Shown: positions 33,828-44,504 of the stretch, one piece after another
How positions within the stretch are numbered: the stretch's first letter is position 1
Layout of the letters: each line of letters opens with the position of its first letter
Assembly: GCA_021399435.1 (NCBI GenBank)
Contig: JAJTUP010000022.1
Location: 558,001-622,000, forward strand
Direction of reading: 5' to 3'
Length of the DNA stretch: 64,000 bases
Origin: Diaporthe sp. PMI_573
Taxonomy: Eukaryota > Ascomycota > Sordariomycetes > Diaporthales > Diaporthaceae
Translations under genes and position numbers: made by a program
Notes under the pieces: model-generated
Told to the model about the DNA's origin: nothing
Database searches by the model: none
What the model saw: only the letters and a program-made list of their open reading frames with translations

Positions 33828-36096
33828 TCACCAGATAATCTGAGTCACGCGGGTCTTGAGGTCAGGGCTCCCGGCGGCAGTACTCCTGCTGCCACACTGC
33901 AGGACGGCGCTGTGCCTCTTGAGGTCGAACTCGACGGCCTTGACCATGACCCGCTTGGCCTCGGGGACGGTCTTCTGCGCCACAGCGCCGAGGCTGCTGA
34001 CCGTCGACTCGCGCCGCATGTCCCAGCGCGCATTTCCACCAGGCCCGAGGTTGTCGCCCAGCTCGGGCGAGCCACTGGATGCGTGGCGCGGCTTGGGGGA
34101 CATGCCGTTGCCGTTCGCGCTCACGGACTGCGGGGAGAGCCCGCCTGCGTCCGAGAACGACCCCACCGGGCTTCGGCCCGGCGTCATGATCGGGGGTTGG
34201 TCTTCCTCCTCCTCGATGTCCATGATCCACGTGCCAATCCGCGCCGTGAGCTCGCTGTCCCACATGCCTTCCCTCCTCGAGCTGCTGCGCAGCAGCTGGA
34301 TGGCCTGTCTCCTAAGGAGCGGGCTGCGGCACTTGGTCGCCACGACGTAGAGCGGCGGGACGATTCCCAGGTCAGCGCTGAAGCTCGGTTTGATGTGGTT
34401 GGCCATATAGGTCTGCCCACCAAAGATATCTGGCTCTTGAGAGTTGTGATGGTGGCATGTTCGAGGGTCGGGACACCTCCTCTCCGCTGCTCGTCGCTCC
34501 TGGTCTCCCACCACTTCCATACCAAGGTCGACTATCGTTTTAAACTGAGGCTGGAAGACGTCAAAGTGCTGCTCACTGTCGCTGAATGTCATGAGGAAGA
34601 GGACCTGCCCCATGATCTGGAACATTTTGAGGACAGCGATGGCCGCCTTCTCCTGGCTGCTCACGCCAGGTGAAAACCTCGAGGTCAAGATGTGCTCAAA
34701 TGCGTCGGCCCATGCCTCTATCCGGCCTCTAAATGACAGCCCGTACTGCCGTAAACTTGCAGGCAGAACGCCCATTGGGCCGTCCTGGCTGGCCTGGGCG
34801 AAAAGCCTCTCAGTAAACCTGAACATCTGCTCACACAGCGTGTCCCATGCGATCCGTGCCTCGTGGAGCGACTCGAATTGGTCAGGAATAGGATCTTGGT
34901 GCAAAGATAAAGGCGAGCCCACCTCTGATGAGGGCGAAGATGGGTCCGTGGAAGGCTGGATCAGCTGGATGACATATGGTTTTGGAAAGTGGAAGGCCAT
35001 GTCGTAGGATTTGGCCTGAATCGCCAGGCGAGTGAACATTTGGATGATCTCGTCTTCCACTGGCTCTTCCGGTTTCGACATAAACGCCCGCCGTCTTTGT
35101 GCGCGCAACTGTTCCAAAAGGCCCAGACCGGTCTGGATCTGCTTGATGGCCTGCTTGTGATCACCTATGAAGGAGTCGAAGCAAGCCAGTAAAACACTGG
35201 CCATGAGGCGCGTCCTGTTGGCTCTGCTATCCTGGCCCGCAACGCTGACCAACGAGGTGCAAGCACTCGAGTAGGACCGCACTGCCACCTCCCAGTGCTG
35301 CCACGCGGTATCAACAGCAACGACTGCCGCTGCTGGCGAGCTTGGCGGGGATTCACAGTGCTTGTCTAAAGTCTTGTAAAGGGCGCCCAGCGCCACAACG
35401 GCATGACGCACAGCGGCTTCAGAATGACACTCCTGAAGAACGAGGCGTGACCAAAAGGTCGAATCAAAATAACCGGACAATTCGTTGGCAGTATGGGCCT
35501 GGAACAGCTGGAAGTAGAGGCCGTCCTGCTCAGGGACGGGGCAAGTCGAGGGCCTGTAGAGGGTCATCGAATTGTGCTGCACAACGGGTGTCTGAGGGGG
35601 CGTATATCGGTGCTGGTATTTGGAGAGACGTCGAGGAGGAAGCTGCGCGGACTGTGTGGGCTGTGCAGACTGCACGGGCTGGAGCGGTTGGAGTGCTGGC
35701 GCGGCGGCCAAAGAAGACTCCTGTCCCCCGGGTCGCGGTCTGGGAGCAATGCGCACCTCCTCGAATGGTCGCGCACTGCGAGGGGGTGGTGGATAACCAG
35801 CACATTCCTTTTTGGAGCGCACGCACTGCGTGCAGGCTGGCCGTCTCTCGTCGCATTTTATCCTCCGCTGTCTGCAGATGGTTGTGTGCGATGTTAGCGC
35901 ATGTGCAGGATGTCGGCTATGCAGCCTGAAAGAAGAGCGGGTGGGGATTGACTGACTTGCAGTTGTTGCAGCCCGTCTTGACCTTGGGCTTGCTTGTCCT
36001 CGCGCGCCTCTGTTTTGGCGGGTCGTTGGAGGTGGCAGAGGAGGTGGTAGGGGCCGGGGATGGAGGGCCGTTGCGCTGATTAGTTCCGGGCGACAT
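33828..36096 (-). CDS. Zn2Cys6 fungal-type transcription factor
   Basis: Two exons (36096-35957 and 35871-33828) separated by an 85-nt intron (GTCAGT donor, GCTAAC branch, CTGCAG acceptor) encode 727 residues. The splice falls inside the DNA-binding cluster and creates CNNCKQRRIKCDERRPACTQC, which contains the expected cysteines; neither exon alone has them all. A Pro/Gln-rich linker follows, and then a fungal-specific regulatory region with helices such as ESLHEARIAWDTLCEQMFRF. The C-terminus is polar. It starts MSPGTNQRNGPPSP, the first ATG in frame with the cluster. It should bind CGG-type sites in the nucleus. Targets are unknown. No pathway cluster surrounds it. Confidence 0.92.
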
Positions 36097-36567
36097 GATG
36101 GACTGATGAACCGAGGGTTGACCAGCCGGCGGAGCAAGCAATTGCCATTACAGCCATGCAACGGTGTGAGGTGAGCGATTCAAAGCGGGCAAAATTGAGA
36201 AACTGCTGTCGAGATGATTCCGAGGTGAGAGGGAAGGAAACCGAGTGGCCAACCCGCGGATTTGGAGTGGGGTTGAGGCGTTCGTAGGATCGTCGCCCGA
36301 AGGAAGGAGGTAAGGTAGCTCCAGGCCGATGTGGTGGGGGCGGCTAACGGGGCGTGGTGATGCGATGGGCGAAGGGGTCGAATAGTGACCAGCCTCTGGA
36401 CAGAGACAGAGCAAGGGTGGCAGCGGCCTTGGGGGGTTTTAATACATGAGATGGGGGTTGCGAATTAGGTGGACGGGCGAGAGCTCATGCAAGAGCTGGA
36501 GCTACACAGCCGCCAGAGGCTAGGAACGTCACATCAAGACGGCATTTTAGTCTAGGGCCACTTTGAT

Positions 36568-36630
36568 AGGGACAAGGGACGAGGGAAGAGGAACGGGGGA
36601 CGGGGAACGGGGGACGGGGGACGGGGCAAC
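36568..36630. repeat. G-rich 7-bp tandem repeat
   Basis: Variants of GGGGACG and GGGGAACG repeat about eight times. Four or more G-runs lie close together, so G-quadruplex formation is possible. It sits in the 5' region of the Zn2Cys6 gene. Confidence 0.6.
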
Positions 36631-38015
36631 CGGATGGGCGCACCTTCTTTTGCTTCTGATTGCTCTGCTGCGTCACTCGAGGCGATCAAAGTCGGAGAGC
36701 CGAGACGAAACGAGAGGAGAGCGCTCTTTAAGTTGGCGGTGCGACCTGTCCAACACTGGGCCGAGCTGAGATGGTTGGACAAAAAGGGAGTGAGCATGCG
36801 TCGAAGGGTTCACACTCGAGGCGAGGTAAGGCCAAGCCCTGGGCCGGTGCTGAGGAGGGCGGGGTGGCACGGAGACGGAGGCGGCAAGTGCGCAGGGACG
36901 GGTTTGACGGGGAAGCTGTCAGGCTGGTAGGCTAATAGCGGGCCTCTCCTCTCCACTACCTATTATCCCGTAGCCCAAACGGCGATTGACGCGACGACGC
37001 TACGACGCTCAGCTACCGAGAGAAAGGGTTTGCCACTGGACTGGGGGAACGGTAGGCTCGTGCGGGTCGGGGATCAAATCAAACGAGGGGACGGTGGCCT
37101 CGAGGAGATGGAGCGAGCCTGCCGAGGTTGGTACTTCTGCCACCCACGTGGGACGTTGGCGGCTTTTGTAGTAAGATGACGATGGTCAGAAAGGCAGCAG
37201 CCAGGGACTTGGGAGACTGGGAGACTGGATTAGGGCGATCGGAAAGGGAAAGGGATATATATGTCTTGGTTGTCTCGGTTGAGAAAGAAGGGCTGCAGGG
37301 CTCGGCTATACATATAGGAAACACACATGTGCACACAGTAGATAGATGTGGATCGTGGCCTCTGAACTGTGCAGTGTCTGGCCCGGTGGCTGCATCAACT
37401 TGCGTACGACCTGTCCGAGGTGGTCATCGAGCTTCCCGTCTTTTTGCTCCTTGCTGCCCGCCCTTTAGACAGACTACCTAGAGGTAGGTACCCCCATCCA
37501 CCCACACCAACACCACATGGACCACGCCCATCCTGACCAGGCCAGCCTGCAGGTGCATGCATGCATGTGTCCATCCTGGCCAGGAAGGGGACAGGATCGC
37601 ACGCCATGACGATGCCGGGTGCTTGGTGCTGCCCTTCAAGGTGCATGTCCAAAGAGGCAGCCTGGTAGAGAAGAGTACCCAGGTACTGCAGCCATCTAGA
37701 TGCGCTGCATGTGTGGACCGTAGGATCGCATGTCCCACGAGAATGGTCCGCCCGAAATGGTCTCTGCAAATCTGGAAGGCAGCACGGCACAGCAGAGAAC
37801 GTCAACAATGAGAGGCGCTTGCGATGCGCAGGGATGACAACTGGTGGGCTGGGGGGCTGGTGGGCCCACCGCTGGGAGCTTACTCCCTTTGGGGGTACCT
37901 ACCATGTCACCATGTCACCGAGCAGTGTCTTACTTCGGGCTGTGCTCGACCGGGGAGGGGACCTTCCCCGGCTCTCATCCGCATGCAAGCACCACCACAT
38001 CCATCCATCCGTCGT

Positions 38016-38043
38016 CCACCATCACCACCACCACCACCACCGC
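38016..38043. repeat. (CAC)n microsatellite
   Basis: A run of eight or nine CAC/CAT triplets is visible. Confidence 0.7.
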
Positions 38044-41000
38044 CTGTGACGAGATCCCGATCTGCTCTCCACACCGCAACTGTGGCTGGTCTAATATTAC
38101 CAAGACCATGACAAACAAAACATGTGTTGCTGTCTATTGATATCTCTCTCTGTATGCGCCGACTCCGCACAGATGTCGCTCGCACGGCACAACAGCCGTC
38201 GACATGGCGCCGTCATCCCAGACATTCTTGCAAGCCCCATTGAGAGACATGGCTGGCTGTCTACCTCGGCAGTCTGTGCAGATAACTCGAATCGGTCGAC
38301 TCGGCTTGCCAACTCAGTGCGAGAACGAGAACGACACTACATAACAGCCTTTTGCCATCCACCAAAGATTCTGTCCGTAAGCCAGCTCCTGTCCTCACGT
38401 CCGGTCGTACGGTGACACTGCATGTGAGAGCAGCACATCTCGCTCGGTATACCCACCCACCTAGTACAATGTCGACGCCTTCTTCAACCTGACACCTGCC
38501 ATCAGATGGATGAGCATAGTATCAGTTGGTCGATAATTTTATTGCCTATGCACTCTTCTTATCAGGAACCAACTCAGAGCTGTAGACCGCGTGGCCCAAG
38601 GTCGATAGAGAGGGAGAGCAACAGCAGACCAGCACTCATGCCTGTTCACCCGAGTATCGTAGCATCGTCCAAAACAAGAAAATGACGCGGAGCAGATCGA
38701 GTGCCCTACCAAACTCATCTCAGGCACCCACCATCTCAGCCCTACAGGACATCGAGAGAGTCATGCACCCCCCCCCCCGTCATGCAAAGGCCTCACAGCG
38801 CAGAATTCATTGGGTGCCCCGTCAACTCACAGGGCACCTGCAACTACTCCCCGGGCCAATCGTGGCTCTGCCTGACAAGTGCCCCATGTTGGTTGTGTCC
38901 ATCTGGCAGTCTGGCAGGTCTGGCAAACAAAGGCCGCCCATGCAACCCCGGACGCTCATCCCTACCACGGCCGTGTTGAAACCTTCCGAAAAGGGCCGCC
39001 GTCAGCCCTATGTCCAGAAGCAGGGCCCTGATTCGCGACGAGGCGGTGCCGGCACTGCGAGCGAGACTACTGCGTCTTAAGATTTCACAGCCACTAGCAT
39101 CTCTTTCCGCCGTTTCTCTCCCAATCAGGTTACTAAGGCGCTTGTCTACGGCTCGGCCTCTTCCTATGACCTGGACCTTGCCCCGGGCGGCCCTGGAGGG
39201 TGACGAAGGGAAACCCCGGCATGGCCTGCCTCCACGTCGACGTGTGCTCCCCGGACGTGGCACGGCAGTCTTGTGGCCTGCCATGTTGTTGGCCGGCAAC
39301 ACCCCCAAGTACAGTATCTACATTATCTCATTCGGGCCTGAAGTCGTGCAAATGCCCCATTGCGTCTGATTCTCTGAGATACCAGGGAATACATTGCAAG
39401 CGCCACGTTCAGAACGTCATGGCGGAAGCAGTCCAAGCTGTTCGCGAGCACGAGAGCGGGCGCGACAAGCATGCGCCGTCGCAGATGCACGCCCCGCTGA
39501 TCGATTGTGCGGCGTCATGTGTTACTTTCAAATGGTCCCTGGAATCGCAGCAAACAAGTGCATCACAGGCACCAACCTGCGCCACGATCTTGCTCGAGGT
39601 TGGTGGGAAGCCTATCTGCAAGTTGGTGGGGACTACTCCTGCATGAAACCTCGCTGCCTCGAAACCAAGGACTAGACTGGAAAAAGTGCATCTCCAACAC
39701 GCACACGCACGCACACACAGTCACAGTTCCAAAGGTTGCCCGTGGTTCGAGCATCGGCAGGGCTGCAGGGGCCAGGCTCACTGGACCCTCCGCTGGGGAA
39801 CTAGAAGAACCCCCCCTTGCCCTGTCACCCGCCTCTCCGCAATTCGGGCTGTGTGCAGCATTAGGCTCGTGCTGCCCCTGTCGCCCTCGCGATAGCGCCC
39901 GGAACCGCCGTGTTGGGTCGTCGCTAAAGCAGCTCCCCGTCGACAAGCCACAAAAGCCCACTCCGTGAACCACGGAGGAGAAGGATCCAGTTTACCCCTT
40001 GCAAGTCTGGATAGGCAGACTGCAAGACTGACTGCCATAATGACTGGTTTCGGAGGGGTATCGCGGTTGACCAGTGATGTCAACCACTCACCGCTCCGTT
40101 TCTCACGATGATGACGGCCTCACCTGGGTAATAGTAAGCGTTCTCCAAGAGCTGTACATTGTCGTGGCCAAGATCCAGTTGCTCGGCGGCTTTCCGCTTC
40201 AGAGGGTAACTCCTCATCGCCCAGACTGAACAAAGGTGATCCACAACTTGAGCATACTCTCGCAACTCCCAAAAGTATCCTTTCTCACTGGCGTCCAAAG
40301 ACTGGCATCCAGCGGGTGTTCCAGAAATGCCCCACCTCATCAGGGCAAGACGTGTCTCTCTATCCAAGCCGTGGGCTGACATCCTAGCTGATCGGAGTTG
40401 TGCGACGTCCATGATTAATCGCCGTTCACAGTTCTCACACCTAAAGCGAAAGAGGCGCTCACTGCCGATGAGCCAGCCTTACAGGCGAGCGCCCCCCAAA
40501 ACCCCAATTGACATCTCACCACCACCGCCAGCGTCAGCGGCATGGGCGAGCAAAGATAGCCTCATGCACCTGTCTGCATATGAGGTGACACATGGCTTCA
40601 AGTGCTGGGAGACGGCCCGAAAGGGACGGTGCCAAGTCGCAAGATACAGCATGTTCTCCTTTCTTTCTTTTTCGTTATGCGTCGCTAGATGCTCGTTGAC
40701 GGTCCCTCTGCGATCCCGGGTCTTGGAGCGACTGCTTGGCTTTGTGGGTACAGCCACAGTACCAACGGGTAAATGTTCTGCAGGTACGCCACACTGGCAA
40801 GACCGACGCAAGGCTGGGTAAGACTCGTTAGTAATGCTCGGTGAGATGAAACAATGATGAGCTTCAAGGGCAAAATGTAGAACTACACACACTTTGCCTG
40901 AACAAATATGGCATGTCTATTTCTGGTATCTGTCCCAGTTTCTCTTTTTCCCTCTTCTGAACAGAGCCCGTGCTAGGTTGCGTGTACCCACAGCACTCAT

Positions 41001-41359
41001 TGACAAGCATTTAAAAGTTCTCCACGTCGAGTGCGCGCCTTGAAACATCGACAAGCTTTCCACGGCATATGTATAGCGCAAGTAGACATCTTCAACGTGT
41101 ATGATATGAGTACGAAGGGAACATGAAGGCTTGATCCGCCAGGCGTTTATGCGCCGGCCAATCAGAGGTTCGAAGCCCGCGGCCGGACGATCCACCGCCA
41201 GTCCTAGGGGAGCCCTTCACTCAAAATTTGGAACTTCGCAAAATGTCTGCTAGAAGGTCGAAGGAGCTAGACTGTGCGCATGAACCAAGACCTTACCCTG
41301 AAAGGCTAATTTTTTCATATATATCCAAAGTAGTGTCTCGCATCCCTCGTCCTTTCGCC

Positions 41360-41388
<29 letters not shown>
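41360..41388 (+). repeat. A29 tract immediately upstream of RIT1
   Basis: Twenty-nine consecutive A residues end 12 nt before the RIT1 ATG. It could be a nucleosome-excluding promoter tract, or a poly(A) leader if transcription starts upstream. Confidence 0.85.
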
Positions 41389-41392
<4 letters not shown>

Positions 41393-41400
41393 GTAGGAAA

Positions 41401-43059
41401 ATGGCGGCGCTCTCCGATATCATTTTCCCGTCTCAGGAATCAAGCATCAGCACCAACAACATCAACAAGATACTTGGTGACCTCAAGCGCTCGAATCTGT
41501 CCATAACGAACCGCCTGAAGTCCATCCAGAAAGACGCAAATTTTGTCGAGGAGGTTGCGGTCGCCCTCGCTGGTGGTGCAGGCACGGGTGACCGCAATGG
41601 TGATGAAGATGGAACAAGGAAGCAGCGGCGCCCACTTGTCGCTAATGAGCGGTGCGGGAGCTGGTATATTCGGCCCGGTCTGAAAGGGGCGTCGGCGTAC
41701 TTCAAGAGCACCGACGGGCATACGGGCCAGTGGAAGTTCTCCTCCCGGAGGTTGAATCTTCACTTGCTGCCCATCATTGAAAAGTGTGATGGGTGAGTTG
41801 AATCGGGCACTTCTTGGTAGAGGTCTTCGGAGGAATTATTAGGTTAATTCGTCACTGACATATCCTGCAGAATAATTATAATCGATTCCACAAGGAGAGG
41901 CAAGAGGATGCCAGACTCCCTCAGCAAGACAGTCCCGGTATGGTGCTGCGTCCTCAACAGGACGCTGTTCCCAGAGCTCACAGGGTCACACGACCTCTAC
42001 GTGCCCCCGAACGTGGTTTCCGAGTCAGAAAAGTCACAAATGCTGTCCCGGGTCCCCGGCTTCGTCGACTCGCTCAAGCAGCTCAACCTGGACCTGGCCG
42101 ACCTCCGGGCCCAGATCTCGAAGCCCATCCGGCCGACCTGGGTCACACAGGAGACGGACCTAAGCCACTACCACGACCAAAACGAGGACAACGACGATGT
42201 CGACGACGGGCGTATCTTCGAGTCCTTCCGGCCCGTCATCTGCTGCACCTCGTCGAGAAGGGTCACGGACGGCGAGATGTCAGGCCACAGCGGCTACGTG
42301 CAGGGCGCCGGGGACGACACCGAGAACTGGGCCCACGACCTGACGGCGCCCGTCTTCTGGGACAACGCGGAGCAGCTCCTCTCCACGCCCGAGGCCGACC
42401 TCCCTGAGCTGATCAGGTCCCTCGTCGCCTCGGCAAGCAGCAGCGACAGTCATCAGCAACCAAGCCCCCTCATCACAACCAACGGCACAGACCCTGAAGC
42501 CCACGCCCTCCCACCAGCAGTAACACAACTCACCCCCTTCCTACACGTCAGCCCCCTCCCAGTACCACAACCTCTCCCAGGGCGGAGAGAGCCCCAAGGC
42601 ACGCCCCAGACCTGGTGCACAATAATAATCCGCTCCGCATCAACCCCGCCCGGAGAATGGGCCCAGTCCCCGACACACATGGAAGTCGGCCTCGGCGCAA
42701 GACACAAGGCCGCAAGCCGCGCCCTGCGCGGAGCACTGCCTCGAATATGCGAGTTCGCGTGCCGCTTCCTCCTCCCACAACCGCCGCAGCAGCCGAAACC
42801 CCTGATCCTCGTCGCCGACGAGTCCGGCGGCCGCGACCTGGCAGCGGGCACGGCGCTGGCGCTCCTGTGTTGGTGCTTCGACGACGACGACGGGAGGCGC
42901 GTGCGGGGCGCCGAGCCGTCGTCGCGCGTCGAGAGGCCCGTCTTCACCAAGGATTTGATCCGCGCCCGGCTGGGCCGCATCATGACGGCCATGCCGGACG
43001 CGAATCCCAACAGGGCGACGTTGCAGAGCGTAAACAGCTTCCTGATGGACTGGAGGTAA
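41401..43059 (+). CDS. RIT1: Initiator tRNA phosphoribosyl transferase
   Basis: Two exons (41401-41792 and 41871-43059) separated by a 78-nt intron encode 526 residues. The join restores CDGIIIIDSTRRGKRMPD. Conserved Rit1 blocks are the N-terminal SNLSITNRLKSIQKDA, ANERCGSWYIRPG, AYFKSTDGHTGQWKFS, RRLNLHLLP and DSTRRGKRMPDSLSKTVPVW. The C-terminal phosphatase-like domain has the loop ILVADESGGRDLAAG, in which I see no cysteine. Rit1 adds a phosphoribosyl group to A64 in the T-stem of initiator tRNA-Met, which keeps the initiator out of elongation in fungi and plants. The region between the two domains carries a low-complexity insert. Identification is firm. Confidence 0.94.
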
Positions 43060-43265
43060 GCATTGAGTAGGGCAGATTAGTCTATGAAATGTTATCCGAG
43101 GGCAAGTTGTGCCAGAGCAGATTACCTTGGACCATGCTGCCCCATAGCAAGGATATCATCGCATACAGCATTAATGCAACACAGCCATGTCCAGTAAATT
43201 CGAAAACGTCATTGCGGAGCCCCTGTGGCTTGCTTACCTTCTGTATATATCCCGTTGGAAATCGT

Positions 43266-43583
43266 TCCACAGGAGGGTTTCCTAGAGGGTTTACCGAGGA
43301 GGCTATTTTATGGGAGATTATCCCACAAGAGGATAGAAGGGTATCTCATAGAGGAGTGTCCTACAGGAGGGTAGGAGGGTATCCTATAAGAGGTTTTCCC
43401 AAGGGAGGCTATTCCATAGGAGATTGTCCTGCAAGAGGATAGAAGGGCATCTCATGGGGGAGTGTTCAATAGGAGGGTAGGAGGGTATCTTACAAGAGAG
43501 TATCCTACAAGAGAGTATCCTGTAGGGGGGTGTCTCATAGGAGATTGCCCTACAGGAGGATATTGTATAGGATGATAAGAGCA
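43266..43583. repeat. Palindromic minisatellite (15-16-nt units, higher-order 109-bp period)
   Basis: About twenty degenerate units related to TATCCTACAAGAG / TCCTATAGGAG follow each other directly downstream of RIT1. Many units are themselves small palindromes (TCCTATAGGA, TCCTACAGGA). A block containing GAGGATAGAAGGG recurs near 43331 and 43436, giving a higher-order period of about 105-110 bp. Confidence 0.8.
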
Positions 43584-43757
43584 ACGAAGGCATGAAAGAC
43601 GGGTTGACAGAGTCGGATGCATCATATCGTTCATTTTTCCGAACTAGCATCTACCAATCGTGATTGCCCCATCGCGTAGTTGCCCCTTTTGATATCCCGC
43701 TTAATTTCAACAAAAATCCCAAACAAGAAAGGAGGTCTCGGCCGCACATTCCGAAAT

Positions 43758-44504
43758 CTATACCTTGCCGCTCTCGATCTGCTCAAGGGCAGCAGGGAAC
43801 TCGGTCCACTCCTTCATGACGATGACGGCACCTGCATCACGCAGCACCTTCTCCATCTCGGCCTTCTTGTCGTCGGCGTAGGGGCCCACGTAGCCGATGA
43901 CCTTGATGCCGGCACGCGTGCCGCTGAGGGTGCCCGACTTGGAATCCTCCACGGCGACCGACTCCTCGGCCGTCTTGCCGAGGGTCTTGAGAGCGTGCAG
44001 GTAGATGGCGGGGTCCGGCTTGCTGGTGGGCGTGGGAAGGGAAGTCGCAGCGCTGAAGATGTCATTGGCAAAGTACTTGTCCTGGCCAACCTTCTCGATG
44101 GAAGCCTTGACACGGCGCAGGGCAGACGAGGAGACCACGGCCAGGTGGTACTTGCCGGACTTGGCCAGCTTCTCCAGCTCGGCATCGACGCCCTCACAGG
44201 GCTTGAGGGCCTCCTTGAGCTTGGCGATGACGACGTCCTCCTCCTGCACGACGTACTTGTCCAGGTCCTCGGGGCTGATCTCAAAGTTGTTCTGCTTCTG
44301 CAGGGTAGTGAGCATGCCGCGGAAGTTCTGACCGACGAACTCGGTGATGAGGGTCTCGCCAGTGAAGGGCTTCTCTATCTTGATGTCGCGCTCCTTGCAG
44401 ATCTTGTTGATGAGGTCCGCACAGCCCTCGAAGGCGAGCTCCTCAGAGAGCACGAGAGTGTTGTCGCAGTCGAACAGGATGGTGGTGATCTTTTGGCCGG
44501 ACAT
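43758..44504 (-). CDS. HAD-superfamily hydrolase
   Basis: An intronless gene encodes 248 residues. HAD motif I is FDCDNTLV (nucleophile Asp12, acid/base Asp14), motif II is in AVVSSS, the lysine of motif III is in TSKPDPAIY, and motif IV is VAVEDSKSG. A helical cap (about 20-95) follows motif I, as in beta-phosphoglucomutase- or phosphoglycolate-phosphatase-like enzymes. It probably dephosphorylates a small sugar-phosphate-like metabolite in the cytosol; the substrate cannot be told. No signal peptide is visible. It is tail-to-tail with RIT1, with the minisatellite between them. Confidence 0.9.
   Translation of the reverse strand: MSGQKITTILFDCDNTLVLSEELAFEGCADLINKICKERDIKIEKPFTGETLITEFVGQNFRGMLTTLQKQNNFEISPEDLDKYVVQEEDVVIAKLKEALKPCEGVDAELEKLAKSGKYHLAVVSSSALRRVKASIEKVGQDKYFANDIFSAATSLPTPTSKPDPAIYLHALKTLGKTAEESVAVEDSKSGTLSGTRAGIKVIGYVGPYADDKKAEMEKVLRDAGAVIVMKEWTEFPAALEQIESGKV

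Larger units (their letters stand above)
36097..41359. other. Gene-poor 5.3-kb stretch
   Basis: No gene could be supported. It holds the G-rich repeat near 36.6 kb, a (CAC)n run at 38 kb, a poly-C run near 38768, a CA-rich run near 39700 and an orphan 110-codon frame at 40080-40412 (minus) discussed among the findings. Confidence 0.45.

Noticed and set aside
41228..41506. Plus-strand frame translating the A29 tract as poly-lysine upstream of RIT1
   Set aside because: It is in a different frame from RIT1 and depends on the homopolymer; the RIT1 start at 41401 fits the family.
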